From: Gymnogyps californianus | Taxonomy: Eukaryota; Chordata; Aves; Accipitriformes; Cathartidae | DNA length: 64,000 nucleotides | Reading direction: 5' to 3' | Assembly: GCF_018139145.2 (NCBI RefSeq) | Contig: NC_059500.1 | Coordinates: 45,245,226 to 45,309,225, forward strand | Part shown: in pieces, positions 37,140 to 49,637 of the stretch | How the letters are laid out: each line of letters begins with the position of its first letter | Position numbering within the stretch: position 1 is the first letter of the stretch | The notes under the pieces: model-generated | Told to the model about the DNA's origin: nothing | Databases searched by the model: none | What the model saw: only the letters and a program-made list of their open reading frames with translations | Translations under genes and position numbers: made by a program

Positions 37140-38335
37140 TCTTTAACTACAGCTGTGTTATCTGTTTTGGTAGAAGAAGAAGTTTATAATTCTTTAGTTA
37201 TCCAGAGGATAGAAACTCTACAATTAGGTGACTTAGGTAATGAATCATTCAGCTCTGACATCAGATTTTGAACTTCAAACTCTCAGAAAGGTGACTTATA
37301 AGCAAAACAGTCTGAAAACTGCTTGCTTGATAAAGTCTGAATGAACTGTTCCCAAAACAAACTAGAAAATATTTAAAAGAAACCTGCAGTACATTTTCAA
37401 ACATTCAAAACAGAAAAAAAAGAAGGCAAAATAAAACACAACAAGAAACAAATAGAAATGCATCAAACTGCTTTTACTAAGAGCTCACTTAGTGGTAGTC
37501 ATCACTGTCAGCTTTTTAGGGCAGGAAGTCAGAGTCTAATGATTGCCTTTTTATCATTTTCCTGTTTGCTGGCATAAGAAGAGGAAACACCTGTTGCTAA
37601 TGATTTGCTATATGCCATTATATGAGATGTAAGATTGCTCACAGAAAAGGATATCTATGCAGGTTTTAGGAAAGTGGACATTGCCTTAATCAGCAATGCT
37701 TTCCAAAGATACTACAAACCGGTGCATGGGTGAGAAGTTCAGATTACAAACACAACACATCAGGAGGTGCCATTACTATTGCATCTGTGCTAGGACACAT
37801 CACAGCCTTGCTGCAATGTGGCTTTGAATCTTTCCAATCTCTGAAATGTTACTGCCTTGATCAGTGGATGGGCTGTCATTTGGTGCTTAAACTTGTCTTT
37901 GCTGTGGCTGTGGTGTCTCTTCTCACTCCTGTGGCACACTGAAGTGGGGTGAACAAATTCATTTTTGTGGCTGCAGTTGCAGTGTCCTCACTTGCCCATA
38001 ATGAGTTTGGGTTGGACTCTTAGGAGGCTGCTTACTCCTGCAGAAAAAATCAGTGGCTGTCAGATACTTCTGCGAGAGCACTGCCCACTCTCCATGGAAT
38101 GCTCTGGGTGTAGTGCTGGTTCAGCTGGGGCCCTGCACTTTGTGTGCAGGCTTTGCCTTTCATACTGAAATTAATAACAAGTCTAAGTGAATTGTGTCCT
38201 TCCTTCTGTGCAACAATGAAGGCATTTATCTAGGTCTCAAAGTTAACAAGAATTAACACCAAGTATGTTCTTCATTGAAAACTTCTGTCCTTGCTGAGTT
38301 TTGGTGATGGTTTTTGTTCCTGCTTTTGTTTGAAG

Positions 38336-38476
38336 CTCTGATTCTGACTCTGAGGAGGAGCCGATTACAGAGGAGGAATTGGCCAAGCTGAAAGAAGAGG
38401 TAGAAGAAAAAAAGAAACTAATTGCCACACTACGAAACAAGCCATGGAAGATGAAAAAGAAGTTGTCTGTCCTGAA
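38336..38476 (+). CDS. TMC2: TMC2 coding exon 4
   Basis: 141 bp, residues 160-207. It begins with an acidic serine patch (SDSDSEEEP), followed by a probable helix ([19 protein letters not shown], 172-190) and the conserved block [10 protein letters not shown] (194-203). In TMC1 and TMC2 this part of the N-terminus lies close to the region reported to contact the CIB2/CIB3 calcium-binding subunits. Acceptor TTTGAAG, donor GAA|GTACGG. It enters and leaves in phase 2. Confidence 0.92.
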
Positions 38477-39654
38477 GTACGGTTTGATTTCCATAACGAA
38501 TATCTGCCATCCTGCTTTGCACTTTGCACTGTTTATCTGAACTTTCACTTTATTTCTAGACCTACTGACACAATTAACTTCAAACCATCTCTAATCTGTC
38601 TTTCCCAGGATGTGCTTTCATAGAAAGTGGAGGTAAATGGCATTGCAGATCAGTGCCTTCTTGTCTCTGCAGACCTGAAATCAAATATGAAAAACTCAGG
38701 TCTTTTTCTTTTTTAAGTTTCCTGCAAAATCTTTCATTTTCTTCAGTTAGGTTAATGTTGGTAAATTCTTCCACTGATAAGTTTAATATCTCATTCAAGG
38801 AAAATGATGCAATTTCAGGAATACCACAAGATTACTGGGGTGTGAAGAGAGGATTTATCTTTCTATTCTAACTTTTGGAAAGAAAACCAGATTTTTTTTA
38901 ACTTATGAAAAAGCAAACTGATTGGAAACTGAGCTCGCATTTTCATGCATTTTTAGGTATGCCACATATAAAACTGTATTTTGCCCTAGCAAAACTATCA
39001 CTACATTTTCATTAAGGCTAAAAATTAAGTTTTCATTTACAGTTAAATTTCCACCAAGCACAGCAAACTGGGTAAACACAGAGAACTTTATTCTTTTGCC
39101 AAAACTGTTACGCTCCTCTGTTTCGAATAACTCATTCACTGCAGTACTGCCCAAATACCAACAAAATGTATGGTCATGTTTTGTTAGACACATCTAACAG
39201 AGAAAAGATGGTCTCTTCTGCAGACAGTTTTTGATACGGATAGAAAACACAGACATAATGGTAGGAGAGAACATATGAAATATGGTGTGGAAGGTCTACA
39301 AATTTTTCCTTCTAGAAGGTAAGGTCATTTTGGGAAGGATACAGTTGTGAAGAGGAAATGGAAGGTATGTTGTGAAAGAAGTTGACATGGAAGGGCGTAA
39401 AAGAGAACAGAGTACCTAGGAGATGTAAAGTAAAAACATTGTGAAGGTGAGAGAAATTTCAGAAAAAATAGATGAACAGATTACATAATCAAATAGCAAT
39501 TACTTTATTTTGCATTGTCTATAATTGAAGAATCCCCATGTACCTAAAGTTAAAATTTGTTGTGTTCTTACTATGAACAGAGCTTCTATTTTTATAGCCA
39601 TTCTTTTAACCCAGTATTGTTAGCAATTCCTAGTTCCTAGGAAACTTCCTAGCC
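38477..39654 (+). other. TMC2: TMC2 intron 4, segment before the CR1
   Basis: AT-rich intronic DNA. Opposite-strand open frames around 38903-39197 mirror each other and have no recognisable domain. Confidence 0.6.
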
Positions 39655-39669
39655 TGGTACAGCCCTCGG

Positions 39670-40035
39670 ACTATTACCCATTATTGCTCTTCCATGTGGG
39701 TGGCAATGAAGCTGCAACACGTAGTCCAAGGGCAATCAGAAGAGACTTCCGGGCCTTGGGACGGTTGGTAAGGGAAGCCAGAGCAGAGGTAATTTTTCCC
39801 TCTATCCTTCCAGCTGCGGGCAGTGATATTGGAAGAAACAGATAGATGCAGTCTGTTTTCATTAATACATGGCTCCGTGGCTGGTGTCACTGACAGAATT
39901 TTGGATTTTTCAATAACGGGATGGTCTACACAGCACCAGGCCTGCTGGTGTTGGATGGGATTCTTCTCTCTCAAAGGAGGAAGAGGGTCTTTGCTCATGA
40001 GCTAGCGAGGCTGATTGACAGAGCTTTAAACTAGA
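39670..40035 (+). pseudogene. CR1 ORF1 C-terminal remnant
   Basis: C-terminal part of the SGNH-esterase-like ORF1. It reads PLLLFHVGGNEAA (block III, usually GTND), RDFRALGRLV, INTWLRGWCHRQNFGFF, and DGILLSQRGKRVF followed by LIDRALN and a stop. The last esterase block normally reads DGIHLSQRG; here histidine is replaced by leucine, so the catalytic histidine is lost. Confidence 0.85.
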
Positions 40036-40169
40036 CTTGAAGGGGGAAGGGGATAACATCAGGCTTGCCCATGACAAGCCAGGGGATGATTCACCAAGGT
40101 TTGAGGGATGGGGTGCTGGCGAGGGCCCTCAGCCTGTTGCTCTGTGACATGCTGGTTACACTGGAGCAC

Positions 40170-43100
40170 ACTTGAAGTCTTACAGAGAGGAGCCAGGGGC
40201 TCCTGAGGTAGTAGGAGCCAAGAGGGAAACACCAGGGAAATACCTCAAAGGAATTAAGGTGTGTTCCTCTAAAAAGATGACACGGCCGACAGCCCAGCTG
40301 AAGTGCCTCTACATCAATGCATCCAGCATGGGCAACAAACAGGAGGAGTTGGAAACCACTGTGCTGCTAGAGAGCTACGACCTAGTTGCCGTTACTGAAA
40401 CTTGGTGGGATGAATCCCATGACTGGAGCACTGCTATCGATGGCTACAAGCTGTTCAGAAGGGACAGGTGAGGAAGGAGGGGCAGAGGGGCTGCCGTCTA
40501 TGTCAAGAAATGGATAGATTGTGAAGAGCTGTCTCTGAAGAACAGCCATGAGCTGGTTGAAAGCTTGTGGGCAAGAATTAGAAACCGAGCCAACAAAGGG
40601 AACCTTGTGGTTGATGTTTGGTACAGGCCGCCCGATCAAGGGGAGCCTGTTGACAAAGCCTTCTTACTCCAGCTACAGGAGGCATCATGCTTGCAGGCTC
40701 TCATCCTGCTAGGGGACTTCAACCACCCTGACATCTGCTGGAAAAGTAGCATGGAGAGCAGTAGGCAATCCGGGGGACTCCTGGAGTGCATCAAGGATAA
40801 CTTCTTAGGCCAGGTAATAGACAGCCCTACCAGAGGGGATGTGATACTGAACCTGTTGGTCACCAAGGCAAGTGAGCTAATCAGACGTCAAGATTGGAGG
40901 CAGCCTGGGCTTCAGTGATCATGCACTGGTGGAGTTTGTAGTCCTGGGGGATATGGGACAGGCAAAGAGTAAAGTCAGGACCCCGAATTTTAGGAAAGCA
41001 AACTTCCAGCTGTTCAAGGAGTTTTAGTCAATGGGACCCCTGGGAAACTGCCCTCAGGGGCAAGGGAGCAGAACAGAGCTCACAGATCATTAAGGATGCT
41101 TACCATAAAGCGCAAGAGCTCTCAAACCCCGTGTGTAAGAAATCAGGAAAGGATGGCAAGAGATTGACATGGATGAGTCAAGACCTGCTGGTCAAACTAA
41201 AGAGCAAGAAGGAAATGCACAGGCAGTGGAAGCAGGGACAGGTATCCTGGGAAGAGTACAGGGACATTGCCTCGTTGTGTAGGGATGGGATCAGGAAGGC
41301 CAAGGCCCAGCTGGAGCTGAACTTGGCAAGGGATGCAAAGAATAATGAGGGCAGCTTCTATAGGTATGTCAGCCAGAAAAGGAAGGTCTAAGAAAGTGTG
41401 CCCTCCCTATGAACACAACTGGCAAATTGGTAACAACAGACAAGGAGAAGACTGAGGTACTCAACAACTTTTTTGCCTCAGTCTTCACTGGCAACCTCTC
41501 TTCCCACGCCTCTTGAGTGGATGGACCTCAAGGCAGGGATTAGGGTAGAGAAGTCCCTCCCATCATAGGAGAAGATCAAGTTTGAGACCATCTGAGTAAC
41601 CTGAACGTACACAAGTCCATGTGATCCACTGAGATGCATCCCAGGGTCCTGAGGGAACTGGCTGATGTAGTTGCCAAGCCACTCTCCATGATATTTGAAA
41701 AGTCAAGGCAGTCAGGCAAAGTCCCCAGTGACTGGAAAAAGGGAAACATTGCACCCATTTTTAAAAAGAGTAGAAAGGAGGGCCCTGGGAACTATTGGCC
41801 TGTCAGCATCATCTCTGTGCCTGGGAAGATCATGGAACAGATCCTCCTAGAAGCTATGTTAAGGCACATGGAGGACAGGGAGGTGATTTGAGACAGCCAG
41901 CATGACTTCTCTAAGGGCAAGTCTTGCCTGACCAACCTAGTGGCCTTCTGTGATGGAGTAACTACATCAGTGGACAAGGGAAGACCTATGGATGTCATCT
42001 ATCTGGACTTCTGTAAGGCCTTTGACATGGTCCCCCACAACATCCTTCCCTCTAAATTGGAGAGATATAGATTTGATGGGTGGACTGTTCAGTGGATGAG
42101 GAATTGTCTGGATGGTCACATCCAGAGTGTTAGTGGTCAATGGCTCAATGTCCGTATGAAGGTCAGTGAAGAGTGGTGCCCTTCAGGGGTCCATATTGGG
42201 ACCAGTACTGTTCAATATCTTCGTCAATGACACAGGCAGTGGGATTGAGTGCACCCTCAGCAAATTTGCGGACACCGAGCTGAGTGGTGCGGTTGACACG
42301 CTGGAGAGATGAGATGCCATTCAGAGGGACCTGGACAAGCTCGAGAAGTGGGCCCATGGGAATCTCATGACGTTCAACAAGGCCAAGTGCAAGGTCCTGC
42401 ACCTGGGTCGGGGCAACCCCAAGTATCAATACAGGCTAGGAGATGAAGGGATTGAGAATAGTCCTGCGGAGAAGGACTTGTGGGTACTGGTGGATGAAAA
42501 GCTGGACGTGAGCAGACAATGTGCTCTTGCAGCCCAGAAAGCCAACTGCATCCTGGGCTGCATCAGGAGAAGCATGGCAGCAGGTCGAGGGAGGTGATTC
42601 TCCCCCTCTACTCCACTCTGGTGAGGCCCCACCTGAAGTACTGCATCCAGCTCTGGAGTCCTCAGTACAAGAAAGACATGGACCTGTTGGAGTGGGTCCA
42701 GAGGAGGGCCACAAAAATGATCAGAGGGATGGAACACCTTTCCTATGAGGAAAGGCTGAAAGAGTTGTGGTTGTTTAGCTTGGAGAAGAGAAGGCTCTGG
42801 GGAGACCTTATTGCGGCCGTTCAATACTTAAAGGGGGCTTATAAGAAAGATGGGGACAGACTTTTTAGTAGGGCCTGTAGCGATAGGACAAGGGGTAACG
42901 GTTTTAAACTAAAAGAAGATAGATTCAGACTAGCTGTAAGGAAGAAATCTTTTACGATGAGGGTGGTGAAACACTGGAACAGGTTGCCCAGAGAGGTGGT
43001 AGATGCCCCGTCCCTGGAAACATTCAAGGTCAGGTTGGATGGGGCTCTGAGCAACCTGGTCGAATTGAAAATGTCCCTGCTCATTGCAGGGGGGTTGGAC
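40170..43100 (+). pseudogene. CR1 ORF2 remnant
   Basis: Broken endonuclease-reverse transcriptase. The endonuclease begins near AQLKCLYINASSMGNKQEE and keeps VTETWWDESHDWS. A TGA interrupts it at 40469-40471, and [10 protein letters not shown] follows. A frameshift places the SDH motif (near 40913) out of frame, and there are more stops downstream. RT motif A is YLDFCKAFD (about 42001-42030). A frameshift disrupts motif B near 42170-42200. Motif C reads FAD followed directly by TEL at about 42266-42280, so one Asp codon of FADD is missing. The C-terminal block ([18 protein letters not shown] onward) is open from 42519 to 43103. Confidence 0.92.
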
Positions 43101-43154
43101 TAGATGACCTTTAAAGGTCCCTTCCAACCTAAGCCATTCTATGATTCTATGATT

Positions 43155-46100
43155 AACATCAGCTGTTTCTCTTGGTCTGCTTATATGACATTGCAAAAAA
43201 GAGGTGTTTGAGGACAAATGGCAAACATATTTGCAGTGAGGGTAAATGGTGATTAACTACAGACAGAAGCCTCTAAATCAGATGTGTTACTTTTTACATG
43301 ATATGTTTTAGCTCAGCCACTGGTTGTGGGTTTGAATCAGGAGCCCCTCAATGAATGTCTGCAGCCTGTGTCATCCTTTCCAGGTCAGAGGGAGTGGGAC
43401 TATCAATCCTTTCTGGCCTTAAAAATCTATGTTACTATGAAATGTTTGTAATTGGATGAGTGCTTCTAGTCATCCTCCTGAATGTTAAATTACTGCACTT
43501 TTTATTCTCTGAGGTGGGCTTTCTCAAGTAAACCATTAGTGAGTTTTCAAAATACCACCCTTGTTATCTGCCTTTTTATCTGAACAATTTATTTATTAAT
43601 ATTCAGGGTGAAGTGGTCCTTGTACATTCAGCATGGGCAGCAATTCTACCTAAAATTCCATTAGTTTATCAACTTTCAACATCAGTTTATCAACGATCTA
43701 TTCTGGAAGACTAGACGTGCATTCAGTTTTATTTGCTGATATCAGAAGTTTTGTTTTAGTAAAAAATATGCATCAGTGTGCTCTTCCAGCCGTTTGCAAC
43801 AATGTTTGTTTTTCTATGCTTTGCTACAGCCCCCTCTGAAGTAGACTTGGAAGCATATTATCAGCTTATTTGCCCTAGGTAAATGTGTATTCCAAGAGCA
43901 AATGACAGTTCTTCAGATTAGCTTATATGTTTTGAATCTAATTTTATTAACTGAAGAATTATGTTTATTACTATGTCTCTCTGTCAAATAAGATTTAAAA
44001 AATAGTCACCTTTTATTCCAGGCAATCCCATTCAGATTGTCACAGTTCTGTACAGAGTCATGTATATCTCAGCAGACAAAACACATAAATCCAGCAAAAA
44101 CCTGGAATTAAAAATAAAACCTAAAAACTAATATTTGGTCACATTTTTAAATGTGTGAGCTGAGAATTAGGCATTTAAACCTGTTTGTAGCATCTTAGAT
44201 GAAAATGATGGAGTTTGGAAGCACTCAGTACCTTTGAAAAAATCGAACCCAACCATTTACATACCAAAATGCAGTCATAGACTAAGTTTTCCAGAGTCCT
44301 GTTTTTGTAATTGGCTCTTTGGAGCCTAAGTTCAACTGAGTTGCAATGGAAGACCTGGTGTTATTATGCTGCTTAAAATAGGAAGTAATATCTTATCAAT
44401 GGGTGCTCTATTATGATTGTAGTTATAACAATACACAAGTGCCTGTATCAGCACATTTTAGGGTACCTATGTATTTGTTTTGTATTTTAGCAAGTTATTT
44501 AAGATTTATGCCAGAATCATTAGTCTGTTAGATATGCATTATTCTTGTACATGTGGAAAATGGACACACACTGGCTTTAAGTGCCTTAAACTTGTAAATC
44601 AATAATGCGACTTTTGAATACTCTTATGTTAGCATCTCTTGCTGTTGAAACTTTGATCAACTGTTACTATTAGCGAGTATTTCTCTATGTCATCTGCTTC
44701 TTCCCCTGTGCAGGTTTTAGAGTATTATGGGATGTGTGGGGAAAAAAGAAACCTATCTTCTTAGAGGTAAAAGAAGAAATTTCCCTATTCTTTGTCTTTC
44801 AGCTTCCACAATAGCGAGATACGTCATTGGAGATTTTTTCTCAGCATTATGAGAAATGTTCTTTGCTGTGAGCCAAACCCCACTTCCACGTTTGTTCTGT
44901 ATTAACACCTATTTTTTTCCAAGAATGGAAAAAAAATGCTCCCCAAGAATACAGGATTTGTTACATATTCATGACTAAATAAGACCAAAAAAATATACTT
45001 TTTTCATATTATTTTGAAAAGTGAATATTAGGGTTGATTAGGACTTTTCATTCTAAATATTATTTTTTAAAAGACGTGTTAATTTGTCAGAAGAAACTAT
45101 TTTTGTGAAAGATTTAATTTCCACTAAATTTTGTGTTTAAAAAAAAAGATAAGAAATTTTAAATTGTTGAAACATTTTGTTTAAACATTTTCAAGACCAA
45201 ACAACCCCATCGCTTTGATGATTCAAAACCAGTTTCTACTGAGGGAGCATTTTTTCATAGCTTAAAAAGTATAGGGTAGGAAAGATGATTTCTACTTAGC
45301 TCTAGTGACTACTTTGTAAAATAGTTAATCTTTTCCTTCATTCTTCTTTTCTGAAAATAAATGAATGAACAATAACTTTAGCGCACAGATGCAGAACTAG
45401 TTGCTCTGTAGAAAATGCCTTCTGTCAAAACTTGGCTGAGATACTTATTGCTGAAATGGCATTCTTAATAGAGCTGCACTGGTAAATTAGATCAGCTCTA
45501 ATTTCTAATTTACATCCCTGTGTCTAGAAAGATGCATTTCAAACAGCCCCTGATTATTATCTGAAGAACTGTGACTGAGGATACTGCTCTGCTGCAGAGT
45601 GTCCCCCTGTGGTTTGAAGTTGAGCTGTACCAGCACTGTCAGACTCTAACATCACCTTGAGACACCATAGTCAGACCTTTACAGGTCTGGAGATGTGAAA
45701 AAAGTGAGGAAGAAGCCACAGAAAGGAATGAAAAGATGTTATGCAGGAAACAGCATCACCACTCTCCCAGGCCCTAAGCAATAGACATGTTAGGCTGCGG
45801 GCTGGGGACATAGTGGTCCATGCTGTTGAGAGCACGAGTCTGGCTGGAGTCCAGACTTTTTCTCATTTCCAAGACAAATATTCTCCTTCAGACGAGTTTT
45901 GTTGTTCTTTTCATTTTCCTTCCACTGGTTTACATTGTTTGTGAGTACTGTTGTTGTGCCTTTTCTCTGGGAGATGATAAGTTGTGCACATTTCCTCTTG
46001 ACACTGCCTACTCAGGCCAGCACAAAAGTACCTGAACAGCCATCAGATGATAATGACCATCAATCATTACTTACAAGACTGAGAATTGGGGTGGGGTGGG

Positions 46101-48611
46101 GGTGGGGTGTAAACTATTGAAAAGATTTTTTGATTAGAAAAATGTACAAAAAAGTAAAACTCATGATCCATGTCTTCAGCTGTTGCAAATTGGAAAACCT
46201 CCAGGGAAAGCTATCCCAATTTACCTCTGGGGGTCTGATTTTGGGGACTGCATCCCTGTCTGTGCACTCTCCTGGTTGGGTTTTGCACAGATACGAAAGA
46301 AAGGGGAAGGTATAAAAGCTGAGCTACTGTGTTTGGCTCTGGTATACTAATCTCACTCCCCTTGTTAGTGCACATAACACTTCAGATGATAGCCAAAGTT
46401 TTGTGCTATAAAATAGCAAAGACTATTAACAGCTATGTAGTTTATATCCACCAGCAAAGCCTGTTATGGTACCATATAGTCAGAGGATTGAACACCACAA
46501 CCCAGAAATATGCCAACAGTGGTTTCACTTTAAAGCTGTACCTCAAGCCAGTTAGCAAACTACCAAAACAAGTGAAATGATGATATAAAAAACCCAAAAG
46601 GCAGTCAAATATCAAGCTTAGGCTTCTTAAAGGACGTCCAATGAAATGCAGACCATAAAAACAGCCATGACAACTTTTTGGTTTTTCTGAGAAAAACAGA
46701 ACATAGCAGAGCAGTCTCCTCTGCATCTGCCAGGGACAGAATATAATGTGGCGATTTTTCAGTATTTTTTTAGCATCATTTATTTTGTTACAGGACTTAG
46801 ATTATCAATCAAGACAGACAAATTGGAAACAGAATATTTTATAAGTGTACAAAACCCTAAGATACATAAGGAGCATGTGTGGGATGGTGGAAAATTCTTA
46901 TCTTTGGATGTGCTCTTTGTAGTCCAATGAATCAGTATTTCATCTCTTACTGTGGACATACTGGCAGTCCTGGAGGCCAGCTGGGTATTAAATAACACTA
47001 TAATTTGCTCATTATTACTGCTGAACTGCTTTTCAAGTAAGCTGTGCCTGACAACAGTTGTTTTGCAGTCAGTTTTTAGCCAATCTTTTTAAGACTTGGA
47101 GAAGTCCTGGGTGATCAATATTAATACGACATTTCTTTTTAATGAGTTTTTAGATCCTGGAGACTGAAACCTTCCTGAACTGTTACTGAAAAATGTGAGC
47201 AATCCGCTTGAATCCTATTCATTATCAACAGCCTCTGAGAGCTGTAATTCATCCTCTCTCTGCAACACTGAAGTGCCCGAAGTACCGTACACCTAGCACT
47301 TTGGAAGTTGTAACTCCACACCTAGTATTAATAATTAACTCAGGCTTCTCTGGGACAATAATGCCCAGCCCCATGCAACATTTATTAGTTCCTTGTGTCT
47401 GTAATTCAATTAATAAGGTTTCTCTGAAGCTTCTTTAAATTCACAGTTAGCTAACGGGGCACACTTTGGCCTATCTTGTGATATAGATAATTTACCTATA
47501 ACACATGATACCAGTGATTACAAAGCTCAGTTTTGTCGCTCTGTGTTGTTTTTGACACGTCCTCATGCTAGTGAAGTTGCATTCCTTCCAAGTAGGCATG
47601 CAAGCTGTGCATATATATGTATGTGGCTTTGGTTGTTGTGGTTTCTACAACAGTTCTATGACTTTAGGACTACTTTTTACTGCTTGATCGTTCTTCCTGT
47701 CCTCTCATTTTATTTTTAGCACAAAAGAAATGGTGGAAACGACAAAGTGTAGCAAAAGTCCACAGGGATGTACAAATAGAGGTCTTTCAGTGAGATAGTT
47801 TAGACATCAAGGTAGAAACTTGAATTAAGTAACATATTGGATTATATTTAACAAAAAAGAGCATGTGTTACAGACATGGAAAGGACATTGCAAGCCTGTT
47901 CCCTGACTGAATTGTGCCAGGTCATTGCCGAACTTTTAAGCCAGGAAGCTTAAGTAGAAGTCACGGAAAGGTGTCCTTAACCTACAAATCACAGAGGTCA
48001 GGAGTAACCCAGTGTGACTAACATGCTGCAGAGCTGGTGAGGGAAGAAAAGCTGAGAGGGAGAAGGAAAACATGTTCTGTTTGATGGCTCAAGCATCGTC
48101 TGGTAGTTAGGGTTTCTGTATTAATTCTTTGCACATAACTGCACACGTGTTTCTGCCTCATTACCCACAGGCCCTCTTTCAAGCTCTGCTTCTGCATTGA
48201 ATTTGCTTTTCAGATATTTCATTAGAACTCTGGTGGGAATGTTTCATAGAATCAAGTTGTTATTGAGATTTGCATTTAACTACCAATTAAATAAGATCTT
48301 TAAGTCATGCAAATATTCATGGATGCAGCTAACAGATAGGCTGCTGTGGGGCACTCAATAACTCCTCTGTATATTTGCATGTGGTGGAGTTCCCGTGTAA
48401 GACTTAGTGTCTCTAAATGAGTGGTATGAAAATGCTATTTAGAATGTTATTGGTAAAATCCACCACACACCAAAAGGTAAGACATGCTTGTAGAACATCG
48501 AAGGTAACTTGATTTCATTTATTCCAAGAGTGGAAGAAGACTTTCACTCTTTTCTTTCAAAAATATTATTTTTTTAAAAAATAATTTCATTTCTTTCAAC
48601 TGCATAATAAT
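43155..48611 (+). other. TMC2: TMC2 intron 4, middle segment
   Basis: 5.4 kb of AT-rich intron with no gene. It holds a strong G-quadruplex motif (46088-46107). Two low-confidence ancient repeat-like stretches are at about 43290-43440 (ends CTTTCTGGCCTTAAAAATCTATG) and about 44145-44360. Confidence 0.6.
46088..46107 (+). other. G-quadruplex motif
   Basis: Four runs of 4, 4, 5 and 4 guanines separated by single T residues. This is the canonical short-loop pattern for a very stable parallel quadruplex, on the coding (non-template) strand of TMC2 intron 4. Confidence 0.85.
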
Positions 48612-49637
48612 CATAGAATCATAGAATCATTTAGGTTGGAAAGACCTTTAAGATCATCGAGTCCAACCGTTAACCTAACACTGCCAAGTCCACCACTAAA
48701 CCATGTCCCTAAGCACCACATCTACACATCTTTTAAATATCTTTGGGGATGGTCACTCAACCACTTCCCTGGGCAGCCTGTTCCAATGCTTGACAACCCT
48801 TTTGGTGAAGAAATTTTTCCTAATATCCAATCAAAACCTCCCCTGGTGCAACTTGAGGCCGTTTCCTCTTGTCCTATCACTTGTTACTCGGGAAAAGAGA
48901 CCGACACCCACCTCGCTACAACCTGCTTTCGGGTAGTTGTAGAGTGCAATAAGGTCTCCCCTCAGTCTCCTTTTAAACAACCCCAGTTCCCTCAGCTGAT
49001 CCTTACAAGACTTGTTCTCTAGAGCCTTCACCAGCTTCGTTGCTCTTCTTTGGACGCGCTCCAGCACCTCGATGTCTTTCTTGTAGTAAGGGGCCCGAAA
49101 CTGAACACAGTATTCAAGCGATGGCCTCACCAGTGCTGAGTACAGGGGGACGATCCCTTCCCTAGTCCTGCTGGCCACCCTATTTCTCATACAAGCCAGG
49201 ATGCTATTGGCCTTCTTGGCCACCTGGGCACACTGCTGGCTCACATTCAGCCGGCTGTCGACCAACACCCCCAGGTCCTTTTCCGCCGGGCAGCTTTCCA
49301 GCCACTCTTCCCCAAGCCTGTAGCGTTGCATGGGGTTGTTGTGACCCAAGGCAGGACCCGGCACTTAACCTTGTTGAATCTCATACAACTAGCCTCGGCC
49401 CACTGATCCAGCCTGTCCAGATTCCTCTGTAGAGCCTTCCTACCCTCAAGCAGATCAACACTCCTGCCCAACTTGGTGTCATCTGCGAACTTACTGAGGG
49501 TGCACTTGATCCCCTTGTCCAGATCATTGGTAAAGATATTAAACAGAACTGGCCCCGATACTGAGCCCTGGGGAACACCACTTGTAACTGGCCGCCAACT
49601 GGATTTAACTTCATTCACCACAACTCTTTGGGCCATA
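48612..49637 (-). mobile_element. 5'-truncated CR1 LINE in intron 4, antisense
   Basis: 1.03-kb CR1 3' fragment in reverse orientation. The terminus CATAGAATCATAGAATCATTTAGG starts at 48612 and the 5' truncation is at about 49637, within RT motif B. It is the best-preserved of the four copies in the RT core: GVPQGSVSG and FADDTKLG are both intact in one frame. A frameshift near 49350 separates these from the C-terminal block ([17 protein letters not shown] to 48831). Confidence 0.94.
48831..49636 (-). pseudogene. CR1 ORF2 C-terminal fragment
   Basis: Partial reverse transcriptase in two overlapping frames: 49636-49247 has motif B and intact motif C FADD, and 49364-48831 has the post-palm region with [18 protein letters not shown]. 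Only the last third of ORF2 is present, so it is non-functional. Confidence 0.9.

Larger units (their letters stand above)
32833..38335 (+). other. TMC2: TMC2 intron 3
   Basis: 5.5-kb intron, GTAATT donor, TTTGTTTGAAG acceptor. AT-rich and mostly featureless. It contains two short tandem duplications (about 35746-35809 and 37081-37139) and, at about 35940-36005, sequence that may be an old CR1-like 3' end (CTTCTGGCCTTCAAATGTATGAAT), at low confidence. Confidence 0.7.
39655..43154 (+). mobile_element. CR1 LINE in TMC2 intron 4, sense
   Basis: 3.5-kb plus-strand CR1, truncated inside ORF1. It runs from the ORF1 esterase C-terminus (about 39670) through a broken ORF2 to the terminus ATTCTATGATTCTATGATT at 43136-43154. 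It lies in the same direction as the host gene. Stops, frameshifts and a deleted catalytic codon show it is dead. Confidence 0.95.
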
